Below are positions 1 to 8,460 of a stretch of DNA of 11,747 nucleotides, piece by piece; position 1 is the first letter of the stretch; the number at the start of each line of letters is the position of its first letter. The stretch lies in NCBI GenBank assembly GCA_004151065.3, contig NWUY0300108150.1, forward strand, positions 18,522 through 30,268, read 5' to 3'. This DNA comes from Larix sibirica (lineage: Eukaryota; Streptophyta; Pinopsida; Pinales; Pinaceae). The notes below the pieces were generated by a model. It was not told the origin of the DNA, did no database searches, and saw nothing but the letters and a program-made list of their open reading frames with translations. Both the position numbers and the translations under genes were made by a program.

Positions 1-6
1 GTGACC

Positions 7-28
7 TTATTATTATTATTATTATTAT
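7..28. repeat. (TTA)n microsatellite
   Basis: Seven uninterrupted TTA units plus one base. It follows GTGACC. The SINE-like element downstream has a similar arrangement, GGTTACC followed by a TTATTATTATG stretch near 170-187, so this tract could be the 3' tail of another copy cut by the window edge. That link is an inference. Confidence 0.9.
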
Positions 29-69
29 ACTATGTAAGATTATGAATATATATGTGTGTTTGTGAAGCT

Positions 70-187
70 TATTGGGTTAGTTTAATTGGTAGTGTTTCAA
101 GATGGAGTTTGTCCTCACATCTTAAGTTCTAGTTCTACTAAAATTTGAATCTATCTTAATTTCGCTAGGTTACCAATTATTATTATG
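70..187 (+). mobile_element. tRNA-derived SINE candidate, head and short body
   Basis: Positions 78-89 (TAGTTTAATTGG), followed by TAGTG, resemble the A box of an RNA polymerase III internal promoter. Positions 125-136 (AGTTCTAGTTCT) resemble a B box damaged at C and G positions. The boxes start 47 bases apart, a spacing seen in tRNA-derived plant SINEs. The sequence after the B box runs into a TTATTATTATG stretch that could be a simple 3' tail. I could not identify target-site duplications, and the family is not known to me. Both boxes differ from consensus, so it is probably inactive. A degenerate tRNA gene is a less likely alternative, because no acceptor stem pairing is apparent. Confidence 0.45.
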
Positions 188-1030
188 ATTTTCAATTGAT
201 TCACCTTCCATTCTTATATATATTTTATGGAACCATGGCATGGAAACCAAAGGGATGTTTTCCCACATACATGGACGACGTCCCTAATAAACTTGTCAAC
301 GTAAACTAGTGCACTTCACCAGAGATTCAAACCAAGCACCTAACGACATGGAACAAAGGCATGTAGTTATTATAAAGGCAATTTTTGCTCTGGTTAAGAG
401 GGGCAAATCCCATAAAATTTTCTTCCGACTATTATTTATATGTACGCACACGCCTACATATCAATCACATTTGTAAATAACAATTGACATCATCCTCCAT
501 CTAGATGGATATTTTGAAAAAGAAAAAAGAATATAATTAAATATTTTGAAATATACCTATATAGAAATAAATTGACATATATTTAAGCATCAACATATCC
601 AATAAATTTCTAATTTTTTAGTATTCTAAAATAAGAAATCATTTATTTTTTCAAAAAAAACAACGTTAACATTAACCAATTACCATGTTGCGTCGAACTC
701 AACTTCTCGAGAATATATTTTTAGAAAATCATGGCACAGAATATTCGCTATAAAGACTATAGACCCACTTCTAAAATTAACATAAGAACAAAAGAACAAG
801 TACTTTGTAATGTGATTATTACGATAGAAGGGACATTTTGGTTTAGACAAATCCTAGATGTTGAAGTCCTTGACCAAAAGGAAAGCCACCAATATCTCGA
901 AAAAAATTTATTTTAGTTAAAAAATAAAATATATTAAATTTAATAATTACATTAAAAAAATGTTGTGAATAAAATGTGTATTTTTATTATAATAATAATA
1001 AAATGTACAAACGAGAGGTTATAAAGGTTA
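188..1030. other. AT-rich intergenic stretch, no gene seen
   Basis: The stretch is mostly AT-rich with many short A and T runs. A frame of 24 codons at 235-309 begins in the context CCATGG and is less AT-rich than its surroundings, but it is too short to call a gene. A 61-codon frame at 731-916 is lysine- and isoleucine-rich with no recognisable motif, and I do not regard it as a gene. No RNA gene or convincing promoter was found. Confidence 0.6.
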
Positions 1031-1038
1031 GGTATTGA

Positions 1039-1380
1039 ATGAAAGATGGACCTCGTTGTTGGCAAGTTTTATTTTGTGTACCTACCGGTGTTTTTCTCAC
1101 TCCAAAACTGTACTTGTGGCCATTGCAATATCAAGGATTTTATCTTGGATGCATGATGTCTAACACTTTTTCAAAAAAACCATTCACTTGCGCTTTGTTT
1201 CCTTCCACGTGGGTGACAAGAATTGTAAAGTGCGATAAAGGTTTGAGAAACCAACAAATCACAAGAGGAAGTACCTATTTTTGCTCCCAGACAAATGTGC
1301 TTGATGGTAACTTTCCAAAGAAGACCATAGTTTACATGTTTCTATCATTAATGTTAAATCAAAGCTTTTCAAGCTCATAA
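1039..1380 (+). other. Unrecognised 113-codon open frame, doubtful
   Basis: This is the longest ATG-initiated frame in the window and starts immediately after an in-frame TGA. The predicted protein contains several cysteines, including the motif FTCALF, and ends in a serine-rich tail. I see no domain, signal peptide pattern or clear membrane segment. Its DNA is less AT-rich than the flanks, so part of it may once have been coding. The minus strand of the same DNA also has an uninterrupted run of about 56 codons with a plausible amino acid mix, so the direction cannot be decided. A frame of this length is not surprising by chance here. A palindromic CCACGTGG lies at 1205-1212, inside the frame. 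Confidence 0.15.
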
Positions 1381-1434
1381 GATTTGATATCCTCAATAGC
1401 AATGTTAATCATTATAATATTATTATGATCCAAT

Positions 1435-1645
1435 GTGCCATCTTGTATATATAACAAGTGGTCATGTGTTCGTTGTATATGAATGATGGCAAGGGATTTT
1501 CATTTGTCCATGTGAAAACTCCCTTGTGTTTACTCCCTTGTGTTTGGTGCCATCTTGTATATATAACAAGTGGTCATTTGTTCGTTGTATATGAATGATG
1601 GCAAGGGCTTTTCATTTGTCCATGTGAAAGCTCCCTTGTGTTTGG
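1435..1645. repeat. 112-bp tandem duplication with internal hairpins
   Basis: Two copies, 1435-1546 and 1547-1645, differ by only a few substitutions. The first copy also holds a nested 14-bp tandem duplication at 1519-1546 (CTCCCTTGTGTTTA, then CTCCCTTGTGTTTG). Each copy contains two inverted repeats. One has the arms CTTGT and ACAAG around a 7-base loop (1442-1458 in copy 1). The other is longer, at 1490-1526 and 1602-1638, with 13-14 base arms, one bulged base in copy 1 and a 10-base loop. No reading frame is conserved across both copies, so it looks non-coding. It may be part of a transposon terminal region, but no family is recognised. Confidence 0.9.
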
Positions 1646-1869
1646 AATATTTTCAATTGGGTTATTCTCTCATATTTTGTGTATTTGATTTTGGTATTTT
1701 CATTTGATGTAAAGTGTTATGATAAGTTATTATTATTTTGTTTTCTTTTGTTTTTTTGTTGTTTTTATTTTTGTTTTATTTTGAATGAATTGGTCTTCAG
1801 ATGGAATCGATTCATTTTGGTCTTCAGCACCCTCAAATTTATTTGGAAATGTTTTTTTATGAGGTTCAC
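1646..1869. other. T-rich stretch, no gene seen
   Basis: A strongly T-rich, G-interspersed tract at about 1724-1783 dominates this piece. The 64-codon plus-strand frame through it is almost entirely Phe, Leu, Cys and Tyr, as expected from T-rich DNA read as codons, and it begins at TTG. I see no gene. Confidence 0.6.
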
Positions 1870-3289
1870 CTAGTCAAACTTTCCTTAATCCCTTTTAGTT
1901 TTGACATATGATGTGAGTCGCGAATTTTCCATACCATGCAACTCGTGTTCCCTACAATCGTGGATCAAAGAGGGATTTTTCCCGACACTACATATTGTAC
2001 AGTGTTAAAACCAATATTTTCATAGTGAAAACTTGTGGATCACTTCATATTAAAAACGATAATCTCCAATGGCTAGGGAAACATCTTTCTATGCTCTTAG
2101 CACATTGGAAGCATACTTAATTTGTTGATATCCTCTTTGTAATGGGTTCTTAATATTATTCTCTTATACATCAAAACTTTGTCAGATTGAGGCCATATTT
2201 GTGATATAGCACTCTTGCTCTCTTATTTCACCCTCTTAGCCTACTTGGATCTTTTGTCTCCATCAAACCTTCACAAGTTGAAGGTTTCATCATTGGGTTC
2301 TCTTCATAGCCTTCTCTTTCCAGGTGTCGGACCAATTGGTTTCTCTAAGGTGTCTTTGGCTTCATCTATTTCCCCTATCTCAGTCAATTAACATGACCAC
2401 CTCAAGGGAGGTTCCAAATAGTATGTGCATAAGGAAGATACCTTCTAACTAAGGTAACTTGAGCCATCATACTTGCATCTAGGGTTTTATCTTATATATA
2501 TGATCGATTCCTTGTACACTTGCACTTCATTTCATTGACCATATGTGGAGATAGTATTTAAAAGCTTATTTTGTAAGAAGATGCCAACACCCTCAAGGTA
2601 CATGGAGAAGGGTTCCTAGTATTGCTTCATTGCTTATTATGTGTTCCTTTCCTTAACCCAAGGAACTTCTAATTTGCTTTGTTTATTTAGCTCCAAAACT
2701 TAGTTAAGACCTTCAATTCACATAGAGTAGCTAATAAACCCTGGGGTCCTTCACCCATTTGCTTGTTCATCATAAGTAAAAGAAATAACTAATTAAATGT
2801 TTGTTGGTTGCTATGCATTAAATTGGAAACTAGAGTTCGCTAGCATGGATTTTCTCTTATTTAAACTCTTTCATTTCATGTAAGTTGGATCACAAAGAGA
2901 TCTAAGGATAATAAACACAAGTTTGTTTTCCTTTCTATTGTTAATTCAAATCATTCACTTATTTGTTGTTGTTAAGACCTAATCAAACTTAAAGCCTAAC
3001 ATGATGGATTTCAAGCTTATGTGATCCATGATATTGTGGAGGGTAGTTTCAGATATGCAACATTGATTTGATGTTTGTATAGTCGACCTTTCAAAGCTTG
3101 ACACTTTGACACTTTACCTCGAAGCTTGACACTTTACCTATAGCCCCAAATCTCACATAATCAATTCTTAATCATAATCAACCTAATTGTCAATTTCCTT
3201 TTTTATCCTCTCTTTCTTTTTGTACCCAAGAATGAAAATGGAATAAACACAAAGTATTGTTATTCATTTCATGTTATAAACATTTATAT
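1870..3289. other. Gene-free stretch with possible old coding remnants
   Basis: About 1.4 kb with no intact frame. On the minus strand from about 2381 down to 1870 one frame reads as protein-like pieces (for example IGEIDEAKDTLEKPIG at 2378-2331), but nine stops fall in about 171 codons. That is close to chance, so I do not call a pseudogene. A small cluster of repeated words lies at 3094-3140: AAGCTTGACACTTT at 3094-3107 and 3122-3135, with an extra GACACTTT between them. No RNA gene or transposon end could be identified. Confidence 0.5.
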
Positions 3290-3430
3290 ACCAATCTAGT
3301 TTAACTTTGAAATGTTGTTGTTTACTCACAGCATAAACATTTATATATAATATAAGATATACCAATCTAGTTTAACTTTGAAATGTTGTTGTTTACTCAC
3401 AGCATAAACATTTATATATAATATAAGATA
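3290..3430. repeat. 71-bp perfect tandem duplication
   Basis: Copy 1 is 3290-3360 and copy 2 is 3361-3430, with identity across the 70 bases they share. A partial third match (TAAACATTTATATA) precedes copy 1 at 3277-3290. Complete identity indicates a recent duplication or gene conversion. The unit is AT-rich and shows no coding capacity or internal promoter motif that I could support. Confidence 0.95.
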
Positions 3431-3712
3431 ACTAAAGCATTTATGGTCCATATAATACAAAATACAGGTGTATCACTGATATTCATTAATTGAATCAAAT
3501 AGTACGATATATACTGTCATTGTCATAACCATCTCAGATCCATTACACAATACAGCTTTATTTACACATAAAAACAAAATAAATAAATAAATCTTAATAT
3601 TTTAATATAATAATAATTTTATTTTGTCAATTATTATTCTCCCTATTCAAAATAAACATTATCCAAATCATATAAACTTTGAATTATAATTTATTTAAAA
3701 ATACAACATTCT

Positions 3713-3894
3713 CAATTTATTTTAAAAATTTATAAACAGGTTTTCCAATCTCTCAATATTAACGATCTGTAACATATACAATATGAATACAATTTGCCAA
3801 TTTGTTTTAAAAATTTATAAACAGGTTTTCCAATCTCTCAATATTAACGATCTGTAACATAGACAATATAAATACAATTTGCCAATTTGTTTTG
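3713..3894. repeat. 85-bp tandem duplication, about 2.1 copies
   Basis: Copies run 3713-3797 and 3798-3882, and a partial third copy starts at 3883 (CAATTTGTTTT). Only a handful of substitutions separate the full copies. The unit carries TATAAACAGGTTTTCC and CAATATTAACGATCTG. It lies 280 bases from the 71-bp duplication but shares no obvious sequence with it. Nothing in it looks coding. Confidence 0.95.
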
Positions 3895-4684
3895 GGAAAA
3901 ATGATAATTTGTAGTATGTCTATGTTTTTTTAAATAATGATATGTTAAATTTTATTGTAACATAAAAAGCTAATGACTTTATCAAGTAGTCAAATGGAAA
4001 GTTTCTTTTATAAGCATTGAAAGAGATGTATACAAAATGATGTAAGCTGATTAAAAAAGATAGGGACCGGGAGTGAAACATGGATGCCATGCTTGACAAA
4101 ATTTGATACCATGTACTTCTGAAAAGGGTACCAGTTTTTTTCCATTGGTCCTCAAATACTGTCCAGCCCATTTCAATGTTGGAATAATTGTGGACAATGC
4201 AATAGCAATATGGTTTTTTTTTCATGCGTCCTCAGAGCTGTGCATTACGAATCTGTTTTCTTATTTGTCCAGCAAAGTTATCCATTATTATGTTTGAAAA
4301 ATTCAATCCCTGAGGATTTTATCAGTGATGAAATATAAATGCCCATCATGATTTTAGCTTTTTTTAAAGAGACATTTATATGTACCTGCAGAGGTTGACA
4401 AACCAACAAACAAATGCAGAGATGTACTAAAATTTTGCTAAGTGCTTGATTGAGAAAAATACCAAAAAATAGTTACATCATAATATTAATGAAGTTATTT
4501 TTATTGAAGTAGTTGTTAGTGTTAGAATTTGATAGACAAAATAACAACAATCCGTTGTTAAACTTATCAAACTTATCACAGATAAAATGTTTTTGAAATT
4601 TCAATCATGACTACTTATTAATAAAAAATAAAAATTTATAATTACAGGTTTTTGTTTTTTATAACAATGTTACTATCATGATAC
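3895..4684. other. No supported gene; two opposed open frames
   Basis: A 101-codon frame on the minus strand (4225-3920) and a 64-codon frame on the plus strand (4103-4297) overlap on opposite strands over about 120 bases of more balanced composition. Neither shows a recognisable domain. The minus frame ends in a hydrophobic, Phe- and Ile-rich stretch caused by AT-rich DNA. A 7-bp perfect inverted repeat (TAACAAC, 5-base loop, GTTGTTA) lies at about 4541-4559. AACTTATC occurs twice in tandem just after it. Confidence 0.5.
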
Positions 4685-4722
4685 TGTTATTATGGTTAGT
4701 TAATGTTATTATGGTTAGTTAA
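4685..4722. repeat. 19-bp perfect tandem duplication
   Basis: TGTTATTATGGTTAGTTAA occurs at 4685-4703 and again at 4704-4722 without change. Confidence 0.95.
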
Positions 4723-4891
4723 CACTGTGCCCTTTTAAATGGGTCGTTGATCCTTAATAAGCAGCTGACAGTAGTGACTTTTACTAGAGAAATCCAGTTG
4801 GCAGTCCATTAGAGATGTTGATAGAAGTGACCATTGTTAGTGATGTTCAAACTGAAGTTGTTAAGAATAGATATTATTGGTTCTTTTCAAG

Positions 4892-4959
4892 AGGAAAAAA
4901 AACAAATTGATATTAAAAAAAAATTCAAAGTTGTAAAGGAAAAAAAACAAATTGATATT
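4892..4959. repeat. 23-bp direct repeat at 45-bp spacing
   Basis: A 23-base A-rich word beginning AGGAAAAAAAACAAATTG occurs at 4892-4914 and 4937-4959. The 61-codon plus-strand frame (4834-5019) and the 81-codon minus-strand frame (5170-4925) that cross it are low-complexity Lys/Ile/Gln and Phe/Leu readings of this DNA. They are not called as genes. Confidence 0.9.
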
Positions 4960-5177
4960 CAAAAAAATCAAAATTATATAACAAAACTATACATTGCTCC
5001 ATCTTATAGAAATCTATAAAAAAGCTTTTTCGAATTTTCAACCAATACAAACAAAAAAAACCAAGAAGACTAGTACTAAACATATAACTCACAGTGGAAG
5101 AGAAACTTCCATGCCAAAGATAGCAAAAGGAGTTCCTGTGCATAGACTCGCACAGAAATTCATACATCAATAGGCCA

Positions 5178-5267
5178 CTATGCTGCCCTCAAACAAACAT
5201 ACAACGCGGAATAGTAAAGGTGACCCTCCAGTAAATTGACAGCCTCTTTAGATAGGGCATCCGCAAA
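5178..5267 (-). pseudogene. RNase H C-terminal fragment of a plant LINE-type retroelement
   Basis: Read on the minus strand from 5267, the frame gives FADALSKEAVNLLEG and continues open for 29 codons to a TAG at 5180-5178. The pattern Ala-Asp-x-Leu-Ser-Lys followed by a short Leu/Glu/Gly segment matches the C-terminal end of the RNase H domain found in plant non-LTR retroelement polyproteins and related RVT_3-type genes. There the Asp is the last catalytic acidic residue, normally preceded by an Arg-Glu-x-Asn motif. That preceding motif is not visible in frame: a TAA sits just upstream and the sequence looks deleted or shifted. No reverse transcriptase domain is seen nearby. The fragment is therefore a short, dead remnant. 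The assignment rests on a motif of about 15 residues. Confidence 0.5.
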
Positions 5268-5427
5268 TTATAGAGAAGATGTCACTGGTTTGTATTAACC
5301 ATTTTAATGATTCCAATAGTTGAAAGAAGCCTCAGTATTTTAAAATAATGGTTGGCATTGTTTGAACAAATTTGTTAAAATTTAAATTTATTGTTAAAAA
5401 AGCTAGTTTATTTGTTTTCATAAAAAA

Positions 5428-5475
5428 ACATAAATTCATTTTATTAAAAAAAAAAAACATAAATTCATCTTATTA
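5428..5475. repeat. 29-bp tandem duplication with poly-A spacer
   Basis: ACATAAATTCATTTTATTA at 5428-5446 recurs at 5457-5475 with one change, separated by an A run. A purine-only stretch (AGAAAGAAAGGAAAGAAAG) follows at 5508-5526. Confidence 0.9.
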
Positions 5476-5535
5476 CATTGAAGATGCAAAGTATTATTTC
5501 AACTTTTAGAAAGAAAGGAAAGAAAGATGAAAACA

Positions 5536-6066
5536 TGTTCCAGTAAGTTTTAAATAATATTTTTCAAAATAATAATATTAAAAAATTATCAATTATTTAA
5601 ATTTTTAAAATTAGTTATTATAATTTATAAAAATTTATATAAAATTTAATATATTTTTAAATATTTAATAAATACAAAATTATGATTATATTTAATATTT
5701 AATATTTGAACAAACTAAATCTTTAAAAGTTTTTTTTTTTAACTAGAATACTATAATATCAAATCTATAATATATAATGTTATTATATTATAATATTAAT
5801 ACTATAGTGTTAGTACAATTGAATACATTAATAATAATGTGTTTTGTTTTACGTGTAGGATAGTTATGAATAGTGGCAGATATATAGTGGCTACAAGGAG
5901 AAATTTGATAATTTGATATGATGTAAAAATCATTTTAAAACATTTATATAATATAAAAAATAAAAAAATTAGTATTAATATGTTTGTTTTATAAACAATA
6001 TTGATAACATTTATTATATGGTTAACTATATAATATATTATTATTTATATGATGTTATAATAATAT
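5536..6066. other. Extreme AT-rich block, possible matrix attachment region
   Basis: About 530 bases composed almost wholly of A and T, especially 5550-5810 and 5930-6065, with many ATTTA, AATATT and TTTAAA words and an uninterrupted T run near 5730-5740. Such DNA unwinds easily and is typical of plant scaffold/matrix attachment regions. No reading frame of note crosses it. The functional assignment is an inference from composition alone. Confidence 0.35.
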
Positions 6067-6328
6067 AAATTTAAAGGAAGTAGACTCTCCAAAAAGGAAT
6101 GTAACACTCTTTTAAGCATCTCAACAAACAATGACATTAAGGTGCATCACCTCATATAATACCATGTTATTAACTAGTGCTATAAGTATCTAGAATGAGC
6201 TAATAAGCCTCCCAAGGATGGGAGACATTCCTCATGCGGGAGATTACAATTTGGGATCTAGCATGCAAATTTAATGGCATTCTAAAGTATTTATTTAATG
6301 GTACATAGGGGCTCTATTATTATAATAG

Positions 6329-6890
6329 GAAGGATGCCTTGTATGGTATATACCCTACAGAAAAAGAAGGATGTCCACTCATTATCCTTGTTTGCCTCTT
6401 TGCGGGTGTTTTGATCTAGGGTCGTTTAGGAGAGGAGTGATTATGGAAGAGCATCAACAACCAAACCATTGTGCAGTTCATGAAATTTTCGAGATCAAGC
6501 AAAGCATAAGGCACAAGTCACATTGAGGAGCTCCACGAGTGCTGTGGATTACTAGTCCATAAGCTAGAAAAATGGTGCGGTGAAATTTGCAAAGGGAAAA
6601 TGAATAAGAGGAACACCATTGGAGACATTAATTAGATGAACATGAATGTTAGATAGAAGCAATGAAGTTCACACTTCAAAAGAAAAAAATAAAAGACCGA
6701 AATAACACTTTTAGAATGGATGGCTTGGGAAAAAATGAAGGATCTAATTAAGAATATGAGTAGCTTACATGAAGCCATGAAAATGGGTAACTTAAAGGAA
6801 AGCCCGGAAAATGGGTAGATTACTCCAATTCTCCCAATAACTAGCATTATGGTGAGCATTATGGGAAAGAGGGGTCGAAGCTAAAAGAAG
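6329..6890 (+). pseudogene. Decayed coding stretch, unrecognised, possibly transposon-derived
   Basis: The frame from 6329 stays open for 65 codons, with ATGs at 6371 and 6443, and ends at TGA 6524-6526 just after the peptide FEIKQSIRHKSH. Another frame, open from 6510, continues with HIEELHECCGLLVHKLEKW and runs to about 6890 with at least five in-frame stops. Several of these could be former Trp codons (TGG changed to TAG or TGA), the change expected from decay of methylated cytosine on the opposite strand. Later pieces include WEKMKDLIKNMSSLHEAMK, a charged helical-looking segment. The composition suggests a gag-like or coiled-coil protein, but no family is recognised. The stop density in the second part is not far from chance, so only the first 65 codons plus the continuity of sense support the call. 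Confidence 0.3.
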
Positions 6891-7413
6891 AGACCATTGT
6901 CCAACAAATATCCCAACACCACTCAAATGATACTTAGATCTCCAAGATTGGTGGTATAACTGCACATTATCATGGGAGGGACTTGTTTTAAATTTTTGTT
7001 TCTAAAAGTCACACTATGTGTTGTCTTATATTAAGATAGTTTGTAAGGCAATATACTTGGTAGATAGGAAGTAATAAAAACATTAACGGGAAGCAAGCCA
7101 AGCTAGGAAGCAAAGAAAACTCTTTTGATATTTTTTGGATATGAGTGACAAATCTTTACTCTTTATTTTGTATTAACATGTTGGATTGCAAGCTTTCTTT
7201 TAATGTAAAAATGCATTTTCTTTTTTTCTTTTTTCTTTTTAAATAGGAAATGCACAACCTACACAAAGAATGCATCTAATTTTCAAAACATTTGTAAACC
7301 CAATAATATCCATGAAAACCAAAACCAAAATGAAATAAATAATTTTATTTGTAAGTCATTTGTTCTTATAAACCATATAATAAAACAAAATCATTAGTTT
7401 TGAAGTTTAAGTT
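6891..7413. other. No gene seen; long pyrimidine tract
   Basis: AT-rich sequence without a supported frame. A 25-base pyrimidine tract at 7216-7240 is followed by AAATAGG. This looks like a plant 3' splice site on the plus strand, but no matching upstream exon or donor could be tied to it. Confidence 0.55.
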
Positions 7414-7569
7414 TCAATAGAGTAATATTGATCTTCTTTTTTTTAAATCTAAAATATGTCTGATATTCACATTGGAATCAAGAGATGGCCAGAGAATGAA
7501 CCTGCTGATAGCCTTGGAAACATTGTTCCTCCCAACCAACTGCCTACCTTGTCTCCTTGATACTATCTT
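7414..7569. other. Small balanced-composition island, possible coding fragment
   Basis: This piece stands out from its AT-rich flanks. On the plus strand an ATG frame at 7456-7560 gives 34 residues including KRWPENEPADSLGNIVPPNQ. On the minus strand a 51-codon frame (7569-7414) gives RRQGRQLVGRNNVSKAISRF. A third reading, on the plus strand from 7472, starts at TTG and is open for 78 codons, but becomes low complexity after 7580. More than one frame looks protein-like, so coding direction cannot be decided by eye. It is probably a fragment of a former gene or transposon. I do not recognise the family. Confidence 0.3.
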
Positions 7570-7818
7570 TCATTATCATCTTCATAAAATAAACAAAATT
7601 TATCTTTATTTTTTGAAATTAAATATTCAAAATAAAAAGACTTTTTCCATAAACCAAACAATTACAAAAAATCCAAAATTCAAAATTAAACACCAAATAC
7701 TATACTGATTTGTCTTACCTAGAATTCTAAAAAAAAAATCTTAAAAACATATATATTAAAACATTGATCTCAAAACAAAATTATCTTCGAAAATATTACA
7801 ATATGATATTAACAAAAA

Positions 7819-8460
7819 CATGCCCACTATGAACTCCATCTATAAATATAATTTCTAAATCTCCAAAAGCTGACTGGACTGGACTGAGCAGTTTTGTCTC
7901 ACAAATAATTGTGACAAAAAGCACAAAATTATCTTACACAATAACAGGAAACCTAAATTCTGCAAACCTAAAATAAATAAATAAAACATGCTTACTATGA
8001 ACTTACTTCATGCTCGTCATTATGAACTCCATCTATAAATATCATTTCTAAATCTCCAAAAGCTGACTGGACTGGACTGAGCAGTTTAGTCTCACAAATA
8101 ATTGTGAGAAAAAGCACAAAATTATCTTGCACAATACCAGGAAAAACCTAAAATAAATAAATAAAACATGCTTACTATAAACTTACTTCATGCTTGTCAC
8201 TATGAACTCCATTTATAAATATCATTTCTAAATCTCCAAAAGCCGACTGGACTGGACTGAACAGTTTATTCTCACAAATAATTGTGACAAAAAGCACAAA
8301 ATTAGCTTGCACAATACCAGGAAACCTAAATTCTGCAAACCTAAAATAAATAAATAAAACATGCTTACTATGAACTTACTTCATGCTTGTCTCTTGTTGA
8401 TTCAATTTTATCGTGCACAACTTCCATTTTCAAATCTCCAAGGGCTTAGTGGACTGTTTC
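7819..8460 (-). repeat. 180-193 bp tandem array, exon-like on the minus strand
   Basis: Unit starts (at CATGC) fall at 7819, 8009, 8189 and 8382. The first three copies are closely similar. The fourth (8382 to about 8460) matches at its start and in a second block (AATCTCC, then a GGACTG word) but is diverged between. Each full copy holds GACTGGACTGGACTG (three GACTG words), a TCACAA/TTGTGA inverted repeat, a TATAAATA word and three AAAT units. Copy 2 lacks 13 bases present in copies 1 and 3. On the minus strand copy 3 (8340-8187) is open for 51 codons, is preceded by a T-rich tract ending TTTTAG, and ends CATGAA then GTAAGT. Copy 2 (8147-8007) keeps the same frame and motifs. Copy 1 has a TAA in that frame and lacks GTAAGT. 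Copy 4 has an ATG (8427-8425), 16 open codons and GTAAGT at 8379-8374. Confidence 0.9.

Noticed and set aside
1205-1212. CCACGTGG, a G-box word
   Set aside because: It lies inside an open frame with no promoter context, and a single occurrence is weak evidence.
1679-1873. 64-codon plus-strand frame
   Set aside because: It starts at TTG and is a low-complexity reading of T-rich DNA.
1870-2381. Minus-strand frame with protein-like text
   Set aside because: Nine in-frame stops in about 171 codons is roughly what chance gives, and no motif was recognised. It is noted only inside the stretch description.
5095-5111. TGGAAG/CTTCCA inverted repeat resembling a heat-shock element
   Set aside because: Only one GAAnnTTC unit is present and no gene lies downstream.
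4834-5170. Opposed frames of 61 and 81 codons
   Set aside because: Their composition follows A runs and direct repeats, and there is no domain or conserved motif.
7819-8460. CRISPR-like array
   Set aside because: The units are directly contiguous tandem repeats without variable spacers, and the context is a plant genome.
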